From contig JWZX01003398.1 of assembly GCA_001275005.1 (NCBI GenBank), positions 43,334-107,333 of the forward strand: a stretch of 64,000 bases of DNA. Reading direction: 5' to 3'. This stretch comes from Chrysochromulina tobinii (lineage: Eukaryota > Haptophyta > Prymnesiales > Chrysochromulinaceae). Shown here in pieces: positions 55,605 to 64,000 of this stretch. The notes under the pieces are model-generated. The model made no database searches and was not told the DNA's origin. It saw only the letters and a list, made by a program, of their open reading frames with translations. The position numbers were made by a program, and so were the translations under genes. Position 1 is the first letter of the stretch. Each line of letters begins with the position of its first letter.

Positions 55605-55620
55605 CTACCTTATAAGGTAG
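55605..55620. promoter_or_regulatory. 16-bp perfect palindrome with TATAAG core
   Basis: CTACCTTATAAGGTAG is its own reverse complement. It lies between the TTLL gene end and the likely start of the sulfotransferase-like gene, about 95 bp upstream of that start on the minus strand. It could be a TATA-containing promoter element or a protein-binding palindrome. Confidence 0.45.
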
Positions 55621-55683
55621 TATTAGTACTATGCCGGAAGGGCGCACTAGGCCTCCAAGGGCTGAAGTTCACACAAATCCTCA

Positions 55684-58371
55684 TCATCGAGCGTTCTCGC
55701 GGGTTCGAGGATCCTGCTCTGTGGGGGAACTCACAGGGCGCTTCTCCTTGTCCACGGCGAGGCGCGAGTGCTGTTTGGAGCGCTCCCTGAAACCGCTGCG
55801 GCTGTTGCTGATCGACGACCCTTCAGTGTGAGCCCGATCCTTCGCCGTGAGAATATGCCGGCCAAGGGCGGCACGGCTCATGCCGCCAAGGGCGCCCTCG
55901 CTACTTGGCGGCGTCGGCGGCGGCAGCACAGGCCGCGGCGGCACGCAGTCGGGGCATAGGTCATACCGGCATGTGCCGCAGTGGAAGAAGTGGAGGATGT
56001 GCTCGTCGCACCTTACCCAACACTCGTCGCATCTGACATTGGACTTGTAGTACGAGGGCGCCGTCATGCGCCGCTCCATGGCGTGGCCGCGCTTGCACAG
56101 CATCGGCATCACATCAAACGGCAAGCTGTTCCGCCGCCGTCGCTCGGGCTCCACGAAGGGCATGTACTGAGCGCTGCGCGCGCACGGCAGCAGCCGGCGC
56201 CAGCCACCAGCAGCCTTGCTACGCGCATATTCCGTATCAACCACATGCAATGTCCAGAGCTCAAGGTCGCTCAGCGCGGCGAGAGCGGGAGGGTCGGGCG
56301 CTGTGGCGAGCACGGCGGCAGCGACGGCGGCGGCGGCGGCGGCGGTGGCTGCGGTGACGGCGGGGACGGCGGCGGCGGTGGCTGCGGGGACGGCGGGGGA
56401 GGGTGTGCCGTCGGCCGTCCGGTTAGCCCTGCCGGCTCCACCGCTGCCATCGGCGCTACCATCGCTTGCACGCTCAGCGTGCTTGTCGTTCACCTGATCG
56501 TGTTCGGTGTTGTCGTCCGCGCAGTGCGCAGCGAGGCCGCGTACTCTGTCGAGGTCGCTCGTGACTCTGGAGGAGAGGGCAGCGATGCGGCCGCGGTCTG
56601 AGGCGTTGGGCGCCGAGTTGGGCGCGACGCGTCGGCTCTGGGGACGGCCCGTGGACTGTGGACTGCCCGCAGCGGCGCGCATCACAGCCTGGCCAGTGGG
56701 TGCGCTCGGCCCGACCACATGCAGAAGATCGGCGAGCATTGCGGCTTTGACCTTCAGGTCCAAGGGCGTGTCGGCGTCCAGCGAGGGGTCAAGGTTTGCC
56801 TCGAGCAGCCACGGCTTAGCGGCGGCGTCGAAGAGCACGTCGAAGCCGAAGACCTGGAAGCAGTGCTGGTTGGGCGCGCCGTGCGCCTCGGCGGGCAGCT
56901 GCGCCTCCGTCGCGCGCGTCACCGTCGGCTCGACGGCGAGCAGCGCCTTAATGATCAGATCATCCACACTCGCCCACGCGCGTGCGGCCACTGCCTCACC
57001 GAGCTGCTCCACCATGCGTTTCTTGTACGCCGAGAGCGTCCACTTGGAACCAGTCGCGTCGGCGTCGGCCGCGCTCGCGAGCGTCGCCTGCGGCGCGACG
57101 AAGGTACTCGAATGCTTATTGATCGAGTAATTCGTCAAATGGGCAGTGCGTGTCTCAATGTCGCGGGTCGTGTACGGTTCGGTCGCAAAACGGCCGAGGC
57201 CCTCGTTGTATAGGTAGCAGACGAGCGGGTGGAACGAGGTCACGAGCACGTACAGGCGCACGTCCGACTTGTACCCGCCCATGAGCATCGGCGGGTCGAT
57301 GTACCGGCATGCGACGCCGCGATGGCGCCTTACAGCGTCGCTCAGTAGGCCGCCGCCACCGCCGCCCCCCCAGCCCCCCCACCTCGAGGAGCGCGTCGCG
57401 CGGTGCAGGAAGATGCCGATGCCGCACGACGCGCCCTTGGATGCCAAGGACACGCCCTTGGACAGGTCCACATCGTCTGGTTTGAGGATCCATAGGTCAT
57501 TCGCACCATCGGGCTCACTGAGCCGGCGTGCAAGGTGTGATTCGTATGCCTCGAGCGAGCCTGGGAGCACGAAGCACTCAGGCATGAAGTCGTACGAAGC
57601 CCCGCCATGCAGCTTCTGCATGGCCTCAAAGTGCGTCCACAGCGCCAGCTTCGAAGTGAGCGCCGTCGTCTGCGGGAACTTGTTGATGCGCTGCCACGGG
57701 CGCAGCCCGCTCAGGTACTCAGGCAACGGCAGCCCGGAGCACCAGAATATGGACCACGCAAGGTGCTCGAAGACATCGACCTTGTCGTACCCGTGGTCGC
57801 GCAAGATGACCTGCACCAAGTTGGAGTTTTGCATCCCTTTCCCAAAATTCACCGCCGCGCGGTAATTCTCAAAGTAGCCGAGCCAAGACGGCCCAGCTTG
57901 CCATGCATCGTAGCATGGCACTCCCACGGGCCGCTCCTGCCACTTCTGGTCTACGCGCAGACCTTGGACGTGATGAAAACGGACGCGTCGCTCTTCTGAG
58001 GACAGTACGACCGGTGATGTTTCTGAGGGTGAGCACCACGGGAGTGTTGCATCTGAGCTTTCGCCGGCACGGAGCTGCTTGCTCGAGGCAGCACACTCAT
58101 CCACGGACGCTGCTGACTGCCTCTCTTCCGCAGAGTTGGCGGCGGAAACGGCCTCTCGCTCCTCGGCCATCGCCGCGTCGGTGATCCAAGGCACTACCTT
58201 GGCGACGCACTCCATGATGTGCCAAGTTGTTGGTTTCTTCCGTCTTGCGTCTTGGAGAAGTTGGAAGTTTTCGCACGGTTTTGGGCAACCTCGCGGCGGC
58301 TGCCTCGGCTTCGCGGACGCGAAGATCCATGCGACATGCCCTGCTTCCTGTTCAAGGCATGCCACTCTCAT
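55684..58371 (-). CDS. Tubulin-tyrosine-ligase-like (TTLL) enzyme with C-terminal ZZ-like zinc finger
   Basis: A protein of 895 residues from an ATG. The TTL domain spans about 140-560. It has PWQRINKFPQTTALTSKLAL, LWILKPDDVDLSKGVSL (about 290), SDVRLYVLVTSFHPLVCYLY (about 367), THLTNYSIN-like AHLTNYSINKH (about 414) and FQVFGFDVLFD...WLLEANLDPSLD (about 508-528). These are the ATP-grasp core and metal-binding Glu/Asn motifs of TTLL polyglutamylases and ligases. It should add amino acids, most likely glutamate, to tubulin tails of axonemes or cytoplasmic microtubules. An Ala-rich and acidic linker (about 570-740) leads to a Cys/His cluster at about 754-814 (CKRGHAM, RCDECWVRCDE, FHCGTCRYDLCPDC) that fits a ZZ or related binuclear zinc finger. 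The spacing to the next gene's stop is only 69 bp, so the 5' end may be longer or the promoter very compact. Confidence 0.85.
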   Translation of the reverse strand: MRVACLEQEAGHVAWIFASAKPRQPPRGCPKPCENFQLLQDARRKKPTTWHIMECVAKVVPWITDAAMAEEREAVSAANSAEERQSAASVDECAASSKQLRAGESSDATLPWCSPSETSPVVLSSEERRVRFHHVQGLRVDQKWQERPVGVPCYDAWQAGPSWLGYFENYRAAVNFGKGMQNSNLVQVILRDHGYDKVDVFEHLAWSIFWCSGLPLPEYLSGLRPWQRINKFPQTTALTSKLALWTHFEAMQKLHGGASYDFMPECFVLPGSLEAYESHLARRLSEPDGANDLWILKPDDVDLSKGVSLASKGASCGIGIFLHRATRSSRWGGWGGGGGGGLLSDAVRRHRGVACRYIDPPMLMGGYKSDVRLYVLVTSFHPLVCYLYNEGLGRFATEPYTTRDIETRTAHLTNYSINKHSSTFVAPQATLASAADADATGSKWTLSAYKKRMVEQLGEAVAARAWASVDDLIIKALLAVEPTVTRATEAQLPAEAHGAPNQHCFQVFGFDVLFDAAAKPWLLEANLDPSLDADTPLDLKVKAAMLADLLHVVGPSAPTGQAVMRAAAGSPQSTGRPQSRRVAPNSAPNASDRGRIAALSSRVTSDLDRVRGLAAHCADDNTEHDQVNDKHAERASDGSADGSGGAGRANRTADGTPSPAVPAATAAAVPAVTAATAAAAAAVAAAVLATAPDPPALAALSDLELWTLHVVDTEYARSKAAGGWRRLLPCARSAQYMPFVEPERRRRNSLPFDVMPMLCKRGHAMERRMTAPSYYKSNVRCDECWVRCDEHILHFFHCGTCRYDLCPDCVPPRPVLPPPTPPSSEGALGGMSRAALGRHILTAKDRAHTEGSSISNSRSGFRERSKQHSRLAVDKEKRPVSSPTEQDPRTRENAR

Positions 58372-58440
58372 TAGTTACACGCTCTACTGTACGGCAGGCT
58401 GCATCGAGACTGCGCGCGCGGCCGCCGGCCGGCGCTCAGC

Positions 58441-59271
58441 TTACTCCTCACCCGCGATCCTCGCCGCCTCGTATAGCGAGATCGGGTCGAGCCATACGTC
58501 GTCCTTGATGGCGTCGCATATCATCTGCGCCTCGCGCGCCAACTGGGCGCGCTCCGCAATGTCCTCGTCGTCCTCCTCGCCCACCTCGAGTGGCGCATGC
58601 TCGCCGAGCTCGGTGCACAGCATCGTCATCAGCAGTGTGGGTACCGAGTTCATCGGCGCGTCGTCCTCTGCGCACGCCTCGTCCTGACCGCGCGAGCGCT
58701 TGCCCGTGCCGTGGTCGCTGACCGCATCGGCGCCCGGTGCCGCCGCGGCCGCCTGTGCCGCCGCCTCCGTCGCTCTGTCATGCCTCGTGAGCGCCACTTC
58801 TGGATCGTATTCGGGCCGTCGCCACGCAATCTCGCTCGCCTCGAGGCGCAGCAAGCCGTCCGTCCAGGTGATGCGCTTCTCGAGTACGCGGTTGCTAAAG
58901 AACGGGTTGCTCTCGTTAAACGTGAGGATGAGGGTGTACCCAGAGTGCACGTCGGCCGCCTCTTCGACTCGAACGTCCTCAAGGTGTGTGAGGATCTCAC
59001 GGTCGCGTTTAGTCGCGAATCTCTCGAGAGTCCCGTGACCGAGGATCGCACGCCGCCAGAAACCCCGGATCGCCGTGAGCGCCCTCGCCCGTTCGGCAAA
59101 AAGCGGTGCGCGCCGCGCATTCGCAGCCGCGTGCACCCTGAGCACCTCTGCGGCTGCCTCCTCGGTGATAGCGTTCAGCGAAGACTGCACCTCGTTCGCC
59201 TGTTGGATTGAAGACGATTCAAGGTCGCTATGCGGACCCAAGTGGCCGAGCTTTGGACGCTTGTCGCTCAT
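58441..59271 (-). CDS. NAP/SET family histone chaperone
   Basis: A protein of 276 residues from ATG MSDKRPKLG (an upstream in-frame GTG is ignored). An N-terminal helix (about 20-60; SIQQANEVQSSLNAITEEAA) is the NAP dimerisation helix. The core follows with AIRGFWRRAILGH, DREILTHLEDVRVEE, SGYTLILTFNESNPFFSNRVLEKRITW, all characteristic of SET/NAP proteins. Family members bind H2A-H2B or H3-H4 and act in nucleosome assembly. The usual acidic C-terminal tail is present only as a short stretch (EVGEEDDEDIAER), and an Ala-rich insert lies near 170-190. It may therefore be closer to SET/TSPY-like members than to NAP1. It was read as a single exon. Confidence 0.85.
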   Translation of the reverse strand: MSDKRPKLGHLGPHSDLESSSIQQANEVQSSLNAITEEAAAEVLRVHAAANARRAPLFAERARALTAIRGFWRRAILGHGTLERFATKRDREILTHLEDVRVEEAADVHSGYTLILTFNESNPFFSNRVLEKRITWTDGLLRLEASEIAWRRPEYDPEVALTRHDRATEAAAQAAAAAPGADAVSDHGTGKRSRGQDEACAEDDAPMNSVPTLLMTMLCTELGEHAPLEVGEEDDEDIAERAQLAREAQMICDAIKDDVWLDPISLYEAARIAGEE

Positions 59272-59573
59272 CGAGCGTGGGCCAGCCGGAGCCGACACTG
59301 ACGACCATTTATCGAGGATTTCCCGTTCACAGATTGCGCGGCGCTTGCGCCTTGTGCGCCGCGTTCAGTGCGTTCATATCCAGCATACTTGCATGTTCCT
59401 GTTCTTGCATGAGCGCCGCTGTATACTGTGTGTTCCTGTTTTAACCTCACACGCACACAGTCACTGACAACTACGGTAAACGACTGTGCACATTCTCCGA
59501 CCTCCATCTCAGTGAAACGGCACACAAACAACCCGCACTTGACATGCACTGGCACACGCAACGAGCGAGCGAG
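59272..59573. other. Intergenic, NAP promoter side and 3' flank of copy 3
   Basis: About 300 bp between two minus-strand genes. No gene, repeat or RNA is visible. It should contain the promoter of the NAP/SET gene and the 3' UTR end of the mega-enzyme. Confidence 0.45.
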
Positions 59574-62500
59574 TTACAACAAAGTGTTCGCGATTCCGCC
59601 AGCGTGGCCCTCGAGCTCGCCGGCGGCGACGAGTGAGTCGCTGCCCTCTGGCATGAGCGCATGTGATCGCTTCCACAGCCATGTCGTCTTCCGCCCGCTC
59701 GGCCTCATCCCATGCGTCAACAGGCCTGCCGCGAACCACTCCTCGATGGGCTCCCCCGGGAAGGGCTCGGGGGAGGGCTCGGGGGAGGGAGAAGGCGAGG
59801 GCTCTAGGCCCATCTCGAAATTCGTCAGTCTCGAGCCGCGAGCCCGAGCAAGTTTGGGCGGGGGGCAGCCACATGACGCAGCACACTTGGCGTTCATGAA
59901 CTCGATCTGTTTCTGGCACTCGCCCTGGTTGGCCCACTCAGCGCACGGCACATCCGTGCTGTCGTGCCCCCAGTGGCACGGCGCACTGGCGGCGAGCATC
60001 AGAGGTGCGCGGGTCGCGGGGAGCATGTGAAGATCTTCAACAGCGAGATGCACGGGGTCAACTAATGACTCGTCGCTCGCCACCTCCACCACTTCGAGGC
60101 TGTCAAAGAGCGTCGGCTTCTGAGCGCAGTCGGCGTCTGTCCAACTGTCACATTGGCTCATGTCGCGCAGCCACACGTCGGCACCGTTGGGCCCGCTACC
60201 GTCGCCGCGGGCAAACTGTCCGTCGTTGATAGCAAAGGTGACCTCCCGCCAGCGCGACGTGCCTTTGGTGTCGACCACCCATCCCCGGGGGCCGTCCAAG
60301 GCGTCGTAGCCCACGAAAAACTGGCCAACGGAGTTGTCGAGGAACACGAGGCGCAGAGTCAGGTGAGCTCGTGATGCGGTCAGCGGCAGTCCACCCCACA
60401 GCCCCTGGTCCAGCACCATCTCAATGGTCGATTGCGGGTGCGCAAAGCCCCGCGAGTAGCGGCCATACATTTGGTCCTTGGGCCCCTGCCACCAGTAGCC
60501 CACGCTTCCGGAGCTGTTGTCGCGGCGTTGCATGAACATGCCGTAGTCGCTCCGCCAAACGTCCACGTTGACGTCGTTGGTGCCGTTACCGTACGCTAGC
60601 GCTGTCTTGCCAGAGTCGGTGGACACGTCCATCTCGATGCGGCAGCCATTCTTTGCGAAGGAGTCACAGATGGAACGTTGACGATTCGCAAGCAACGCTT
60701 GACTATCAGGCGACTGCGATGTACGCAAGGACATCGTTTGCCAGTTTTGGGGTAACTCGCCGAACTCCGCCTCAGGGAAGCGCTCCACGTCGAGCGTGTC
60801 GAGGCCGTCCCTGAAGCCGATCCAGGCCCCCGGAGACTGCCAGCTCCAGCGGACACCGCTGTAGCGATTCAGAAACCTCCACACGCCATCAAAGCTTGTT
60901 CCCGTCAGCTGCTGCTTTGCAGCTGTGAGCGGAATGTTCCAGTAGTCGATGCGGGTCGTGAGCGCCCACATGGCTACAGCATACAGGTGCTGGTTCTGCA
61001 TGAGGCAGCTTGGCGCGACTGGCTCTGCGCCCAGCTGTCCGCGGCTGCCCTCCTCGCCTGTCCAGCACCAGAACTTGTCCAGGTCGGCTCGGGAGCGCAC
61101 GGGTCCATCTTCCGTCACCCTGAAAGTGTTGAGGATGGAGTGGGCGACGCGCGTGCGCTCGCCTGACAGCCCGGCACCTTCGCCCTCTTTGTTGCGCATG
61201 AGCCAAGAGCCGGGGGCATTCGCATCGAGCCACTCATTGGTAAACAGCTGCACTTCTTGCATCCGCTTGGCAGTCTGACTTGCACTATTCATTCCGTTTG
61301 CGAGGTTCACCCATGTCTTCGGATCGTCGCTCGTCACCATCAGCCGCATTCCGGCGTCTTCGCGATGCGACGCGTAGACGTCGTTGAAAAGGCAAGCTGT
61401 CACGCTCTGAGCATACGTCTCAAACGCCGGGCGCCTCGAAACGACTAGACCCCTGACGGTAGCTCCGCTGGGGCACATAAAATGATCCAAGGACACATTG
61501 CGAGGCGGAGCGAACGCATCGAATTCGCAGCGGCCGCAGCGATTCCATCTTGCATCCGTGGGCGTCGATTGGCCCTGAGGATCCGTCCAGACATAGTCCG
61601 CCTCGGTTCGAATTGGGTGGAAGTAGACTGGCGCGTTCTGAACGCCGCTGCCGATGGACGCTTGCAAGTACAGAAGCCTGAGCTGGCTGTTGATGACGCG
61701 CATATCATTGAGTTTCGCCGCGAGCGCCATGTGCGCGCGCTTGTAGCGAGCCAAGTAGGTAACATCGTGGAAATTGGGCACCGCGAACGCGGTTTCACTG
61801 CACGTGGCGGCGTCTGCCGCGTATACCGAATGGCGCCGTCGTGCGCACGACTCGGCGTACTTGGTCACATTGAACGGCGACTCAAAGAGCCATTGAGGGT
61901 AGTAGTTTGGACCCGAGAGGAAGGTGATCCCCACTGCGAACGGCTTGCTCCTCTTTGTAACGTCGAGCAGCAGCGAGTCGAATGCGGCCCAGTTGTACTC
62001 GTCTGGCTTCGGCTCAAACTCCGACCACCTGACGACGAGGTTGACGTTGCGCCACATCGAGCGGTTCTCGGTCTTCACGGTGCCAATAGGGTCCGTGCCA
62101 TACACTGAGAGCCCTGTCTCCAATCCATCCAAGGACCAAATATCGGCGTCTTCAGATCCGTTGTGGTTTCCTAGGCACAGCGAGCCGCAGCCCTGGCACT
62201 CGGGACGTGAGCCGCAGCCAGTCGACATAACAAGGCACGACTCTGGATCGCACGTCGAGAGGAGAGCGACCTCTGCTTTGGCTTCTGCGCTGGTGACAAA
62301 GCTGTGCTCGCCGCACGTGGGTTCCACCGCCAGCGCCGCCACCCGCTTCAGATCATGTTCCGTGCGATATTCCCACACCGCGGCCCCATCCCATGGCGGT
62401 AGGATCGTCGATAGCTTATGTGCAACATGTGGTGGCGGAGGCGGGCTGCAATGGTAGAGGGCCGCCTGCTCCATGAGCTTGGATTTGGTCATCGAGTTGA

Positions 62501-64000
62501 AGATGAGCTCACGAGATTCGCGCGAGAGGAGCTCGTTGGCCGACGAGCTGTCGAAGCTGCTCTCGGCATCCATCGGCCGGAGCTTCTTGAAGCGCCAGTT
62601 CATTCCCTCGTGGGCGACGCCATTCCACGGTACGGGCACGCCGAGCATGCGGTCGATCAGGCAGAGCGTCTCGCGCATCAAGCTAAGGTGCCCGATGAGA
62701 GCGAGGCCCACGTCTGCGGTGGCATTCGGACAGTGACGGAAGAGCACCTCGTTCTCTTGCATGTCAGTAGCTTCAAAGTGTCCGCAAGATTCGAGAGGGT
62801 GCTCAGCATGAAGCTGCGTATACACATCCTGGATGGGCTCATTCGACCAGGCAAAGTTCAACTTGTAGAGGGGCCTGAGCTGGAAGCTATCCATCTTCGG
62901 GTCACGGCAGTTTTGGTCCTTCATGCACTCAGCTGTTGCGATAGGCGCAAAGTCCATCTCGCGTGAATGGTTTGTCCGCCAAGCTTCGAGCGCCATCTCA
63001 GGGTCGTTGTCCTTCGCAGCCCACGTGGCGAAATTCACATATGGGCGGGCGACAGTCTTTCCGGCATCGAGGTCGGCTTGGTCGTGGCCGTGCGCCTCTG
63101 GTCCGATCATTTCGTGGAAGAACGAGACGCGATGAGGGAGGATGTCACGCATCATGAAGATGACTTCGATCTTCCTGTCTGCTAACTTGGATCTACGAAC
63201 GATGTCCATAAAGGCGCGCACCTGCATGTGGCTGTATGCAATCAGAACGTTTCGTCGCGTGGCCACCTCATCTTCTGCCCTCCTGAAGAGAGATACATTG
63301 AATGCACCCGAGCGCTCCGACCCGGGCACCTTGTATTGTCGAGGGAGCTGCAGGAGATAGTCGCTGAGCGTAGTCCCGCCCGTCTTCGGCACGTGGTGGA
63401 AGTAGTAGATTGGATACTCTGACGGCGACTTGCCCGTGAACGGTTTCCTAGGAAGGATTCGCGCTGTTGGCGCGGGCTTTTCCGCAACCTTCGGAGTGCT
63501 GGACACGGTGGCGATTGAGTCTTTGTGGATGGTGTTGCTCCTGTACGTGAGCGGCCCAGCGCCATACTTTGGTGTTAGCAGGGCCGCCTCGGTTGGCTCC
63601 TCCAAGCACCCGTACTCCTCGGCGAAGGCTTCAAACGTATCCAGAGCGCGAGCGACGTAGTAGAACTCTCTCGGCTCCCTGGTGAGCATGGCGGCGACAA
63701 CGTCCTCGTCGACATTCGCGAGGAGCTTTGACGACACCACGTTACTTGAGCTTTCCGTGGCGGTCTCCGACCGCAGCCATGGAATCGGCAGGGAGGTCGA
63801 GTGCGCAAACACGCACAAGCTCCGGCGTAAGTTCTGCGCGTCTCCGACGGGACCCAGATACACGGAGGCAACAGATGCGCTGCCCGCATCTACACCGGAG
63901 GCGACAGCGGATGCGTTGCGAGCTTTCCAGACATCGTCGATGGGGAGGTCGCGAAGAGTGGCGTTCAAGCCGTACATGTACTCGAGCTGAGCATCGCGTG
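59574..64000 (-). CDS. Giant GT8-sulfotransferase-glycosidase-ShKT fusion protein, 5' partial (copy 3)
   Basis: The 3' part of a third paralogue on the opposite strand; the frame is still open at base 64000. Reading 5' to 3' on the minus strand, it shows the end of the second sulfotransferase-like domain ([19 protein letters not shown]), the intact sulfotransferase with [10 protein letters not shown] (about 63395), and a Pro-rich linker. The glycosidase-like barrel ([15 protein letters not shown], then WRNVNLVVRWSEFEPKPDEY), the beta-sandwich ([13 protein letters not shown]) and a six-Cys ShKT domain (about 59990-59860) follow. The ending is short, with SPSPSPEPSPEPFPGEP and the tail WLWKRSHALMPE. 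The long Ala/Glu coiled coil and Thr/Pro repeats of copies 1 and 2 are absent. The core domains are very close to copies 1 and 2, with many stretches identical, which indicates recent duplication or gene conversion. Confidence 0.87.
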   Translation of the reverse strand, partial: RDAQLEYMYGLNATLRDLPIDDVWKARNASAVASGVDAGSASVASVYLGPVGDAQNLRRSLCVFAHSTSLPIPWLRSETATESSSNVVSSKLLANVDEDVVAAMLTREPREFYYVARALDTFEAFAEEYGCLEEPTEAALLTPKYGAGPLTYRSNTIHKDSIATVSSTPKVAEKPAPTARILPRKPFTGKSPSEYPIYYFHHVPKTGGTTLSDYLLQLPRQYKVPGSERSGAFNVSLFRRAEDEVATRRNVLIAYSHMQVRAFMDIVRRSKLADRKIEVIFMMRDILPHRVSFFHEMIGPEAHGHDQADLDAGKTVARPYVNFATWAAKDNDPEMALEAWRTNHSREMDFAPIATAECMKDQNCRDPKMDSFQLRPLYKLNFAWSNEPIQDVYTQLHAEHPLESCGHFEATDMQENEVLFRHCPNATADVGLALIGHLSLMRETLCLIDRMLGVPVPWNGVAHEGMNWRFKKLRPMDAESSFDSSSANELLSRESRELIFNSMTKSKLMEQAALYHCSPPPPPHVAHKLSTILPPWDGAAVWEYRTEHDLKRVAALAVEPTCGEHSFVTSAEAKAEVALLSTCDPESCLVMSTGCGSRPECQGCGSLCLGNHNGSEDADIWSLDGLETGLSVYGTDPIGTVKTENRSMWRNVNLVVRWSEFEPKPDEYNWAAFDSLLLDVTKRSKPFAVGITFLSGPNYYPQWLFESPFNVTKYAESCARRRHSVYAADAATCSETAFAVPNFHDVTYLARYKRAHMALAAKLNDMRVINSQLRLLYLQASIGSGVQNAPVYFHPIRTEADYVWTDPQGQSTPTDARWNRCGRCEFDAFAPPRNVSLDHFMCPSGATVRGLVVSRRPAFETYAQSVTACLFNDVYASHREDAGMRLMVTSDDPKTWVNLANGMNSASQTAKRMQEVQLFTNEWLDANAPGSWLMRNKEGEGAGLSGERTRVAHSILNTFRVTEDGPVRSRADLDKFWCWTGEEGSRGQLGAEPVAPSCLMQNQHLYAVAMWALTTRIDYWNIPLTAAKQQLTGTSFDGVWRFLNRYSGVRWSWQSPGAWIGFRDGLDTLDVERFPEAEFGELPQNWQTMSLRTSQSPDSQALLANRQRSICDSFAKNGCRIEMDVSTDSGKTALAYGNGTNDVNVDVWRSDYGMFMQRRDNSSGSVGYWWQGPKDQMYGRYSRGFAHPQSTIEMVLDQGLWGGLPLTASRAHLTLRLVFLDNSVGQFFVGYDALDGPRGWVVDTKGTSRWREVTFAINDGQFARGDGSGPNGADVWLRDMSQCDSWTDADCAQKPTLFDSLEVVEVASDESLVDPVHLAVEDLHMLPATRAPLMLAASAPCHWGHDSTDVPCAEWANQGECQKQIEFMNAKCAASCGCPPPKLARARGSRLTNFEMGLEPSPSPSPEPSPEPFPGEPIEEWFAAGLLTHGMRPSGRKTTWLWKRSHALMPEGSDSLVAAGELEGHAGGIANTLL

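Noticed and set aside
1-64000. tRNA, rRNA or other structured RNA genes
   Set aside because: No cloverleaf with recognisable conserved arms or rRNA core sequence was noticed on either strand while reading. A covariance-model scan was not possible.
1-64000. Bacterial or viral origin of the window
   Set aside because: GT-AG introns, NAP/SET and TTLL genes, and Golgi-type signal anchors point to a nuclear eukaryotic genome.

Overview
The window is nuclear DNA of a eukaryotic microalga. It is GC-rich and has very long, mostly uninterrupted coding regions. It also has short GT-AG introns (about 80-120 nt where the join is clear) and typical eukaryotic families: a tubulin-tyrosine-ligase-like enzyme, a NAP/SET histone chaperone, Golgi-type GT8 glycosyltransferases and PAPS sulfotransferases. 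A haptophyte is my best guess, because of the abundance of sulfotransferases, ShKT modules and glycan enzymes. This is inference; a pelagophyte or other chromist alga is possible.

Layout, left to right. (1) 2-8689 (+) is the 3' part of a giant secretory glycan-modifying protein: GT8 end, two sulfotransferase-like domains, one intact sulfotransferase, a glycosidase-like barrel, a beta-sandwich, ShKT and a repetitive tail. (2) 9153-10469 (+) is a 2OG-Fe(II) oxygenase-like protein. (3) 10807-13776 (+) is a coiled-coil, low-complexity protein of unknown function. (4) 14234-16429 (-) is a five-exon GH5 exo-beta-1,3-glucanase-like enzyme with a C-terminal membrane anchor. (5) 16744-27636 (+) is a complete 3630-residue paralogue of gene 1, divergent from the glucanase. 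(6) 27823-29052 (+) is a secreted or Golgi glycogenin-like GT8. (7) 29053-30449 is non-coding and carries diverged repeats. (8) 30450-53380 (-) is one giant gene of about 7,600 residues in three exons. It combines a DUF3638/DUF3645 NTPase core with SPRY, LamG-like, glutaredoxin-like, EF-hand, RanBP2 zinc finger, thioredoxin, ankyrin, ADP-ribosyltransferase and TIR-like modules. (9) 54319-55511 (-) is a small sulfotransferase gene or pseudogene with frame breaks. (10) 55684-58371 (-) is a TTLL enzyme with a C-terminal zinc finger. (11) 58441-59271 (-) is a NAP/SET protein. (12) 59574-64000 (-) is the 3' part of a third mega-enzyme paralogue.

Two themes stand out. Genes 1, 4, 5, 6, 9 and 12 form a local glycan synthesis and sulfation neighbourhood, in which single polypeptides carry glycosyl transfer, sulfation and glycosidase-like modules. 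Such polypeptides could build or trim sulfated surface polysaccharide in the Golgi. The giant minus-strand protein has an NTPase core, recognition and redox modules, and two terminal domains of NAD-using families. This resembles the logic of an intracellular sensor-effector, but that is inference from domain order only. All domain calls come from reading the translations; no database search was run.
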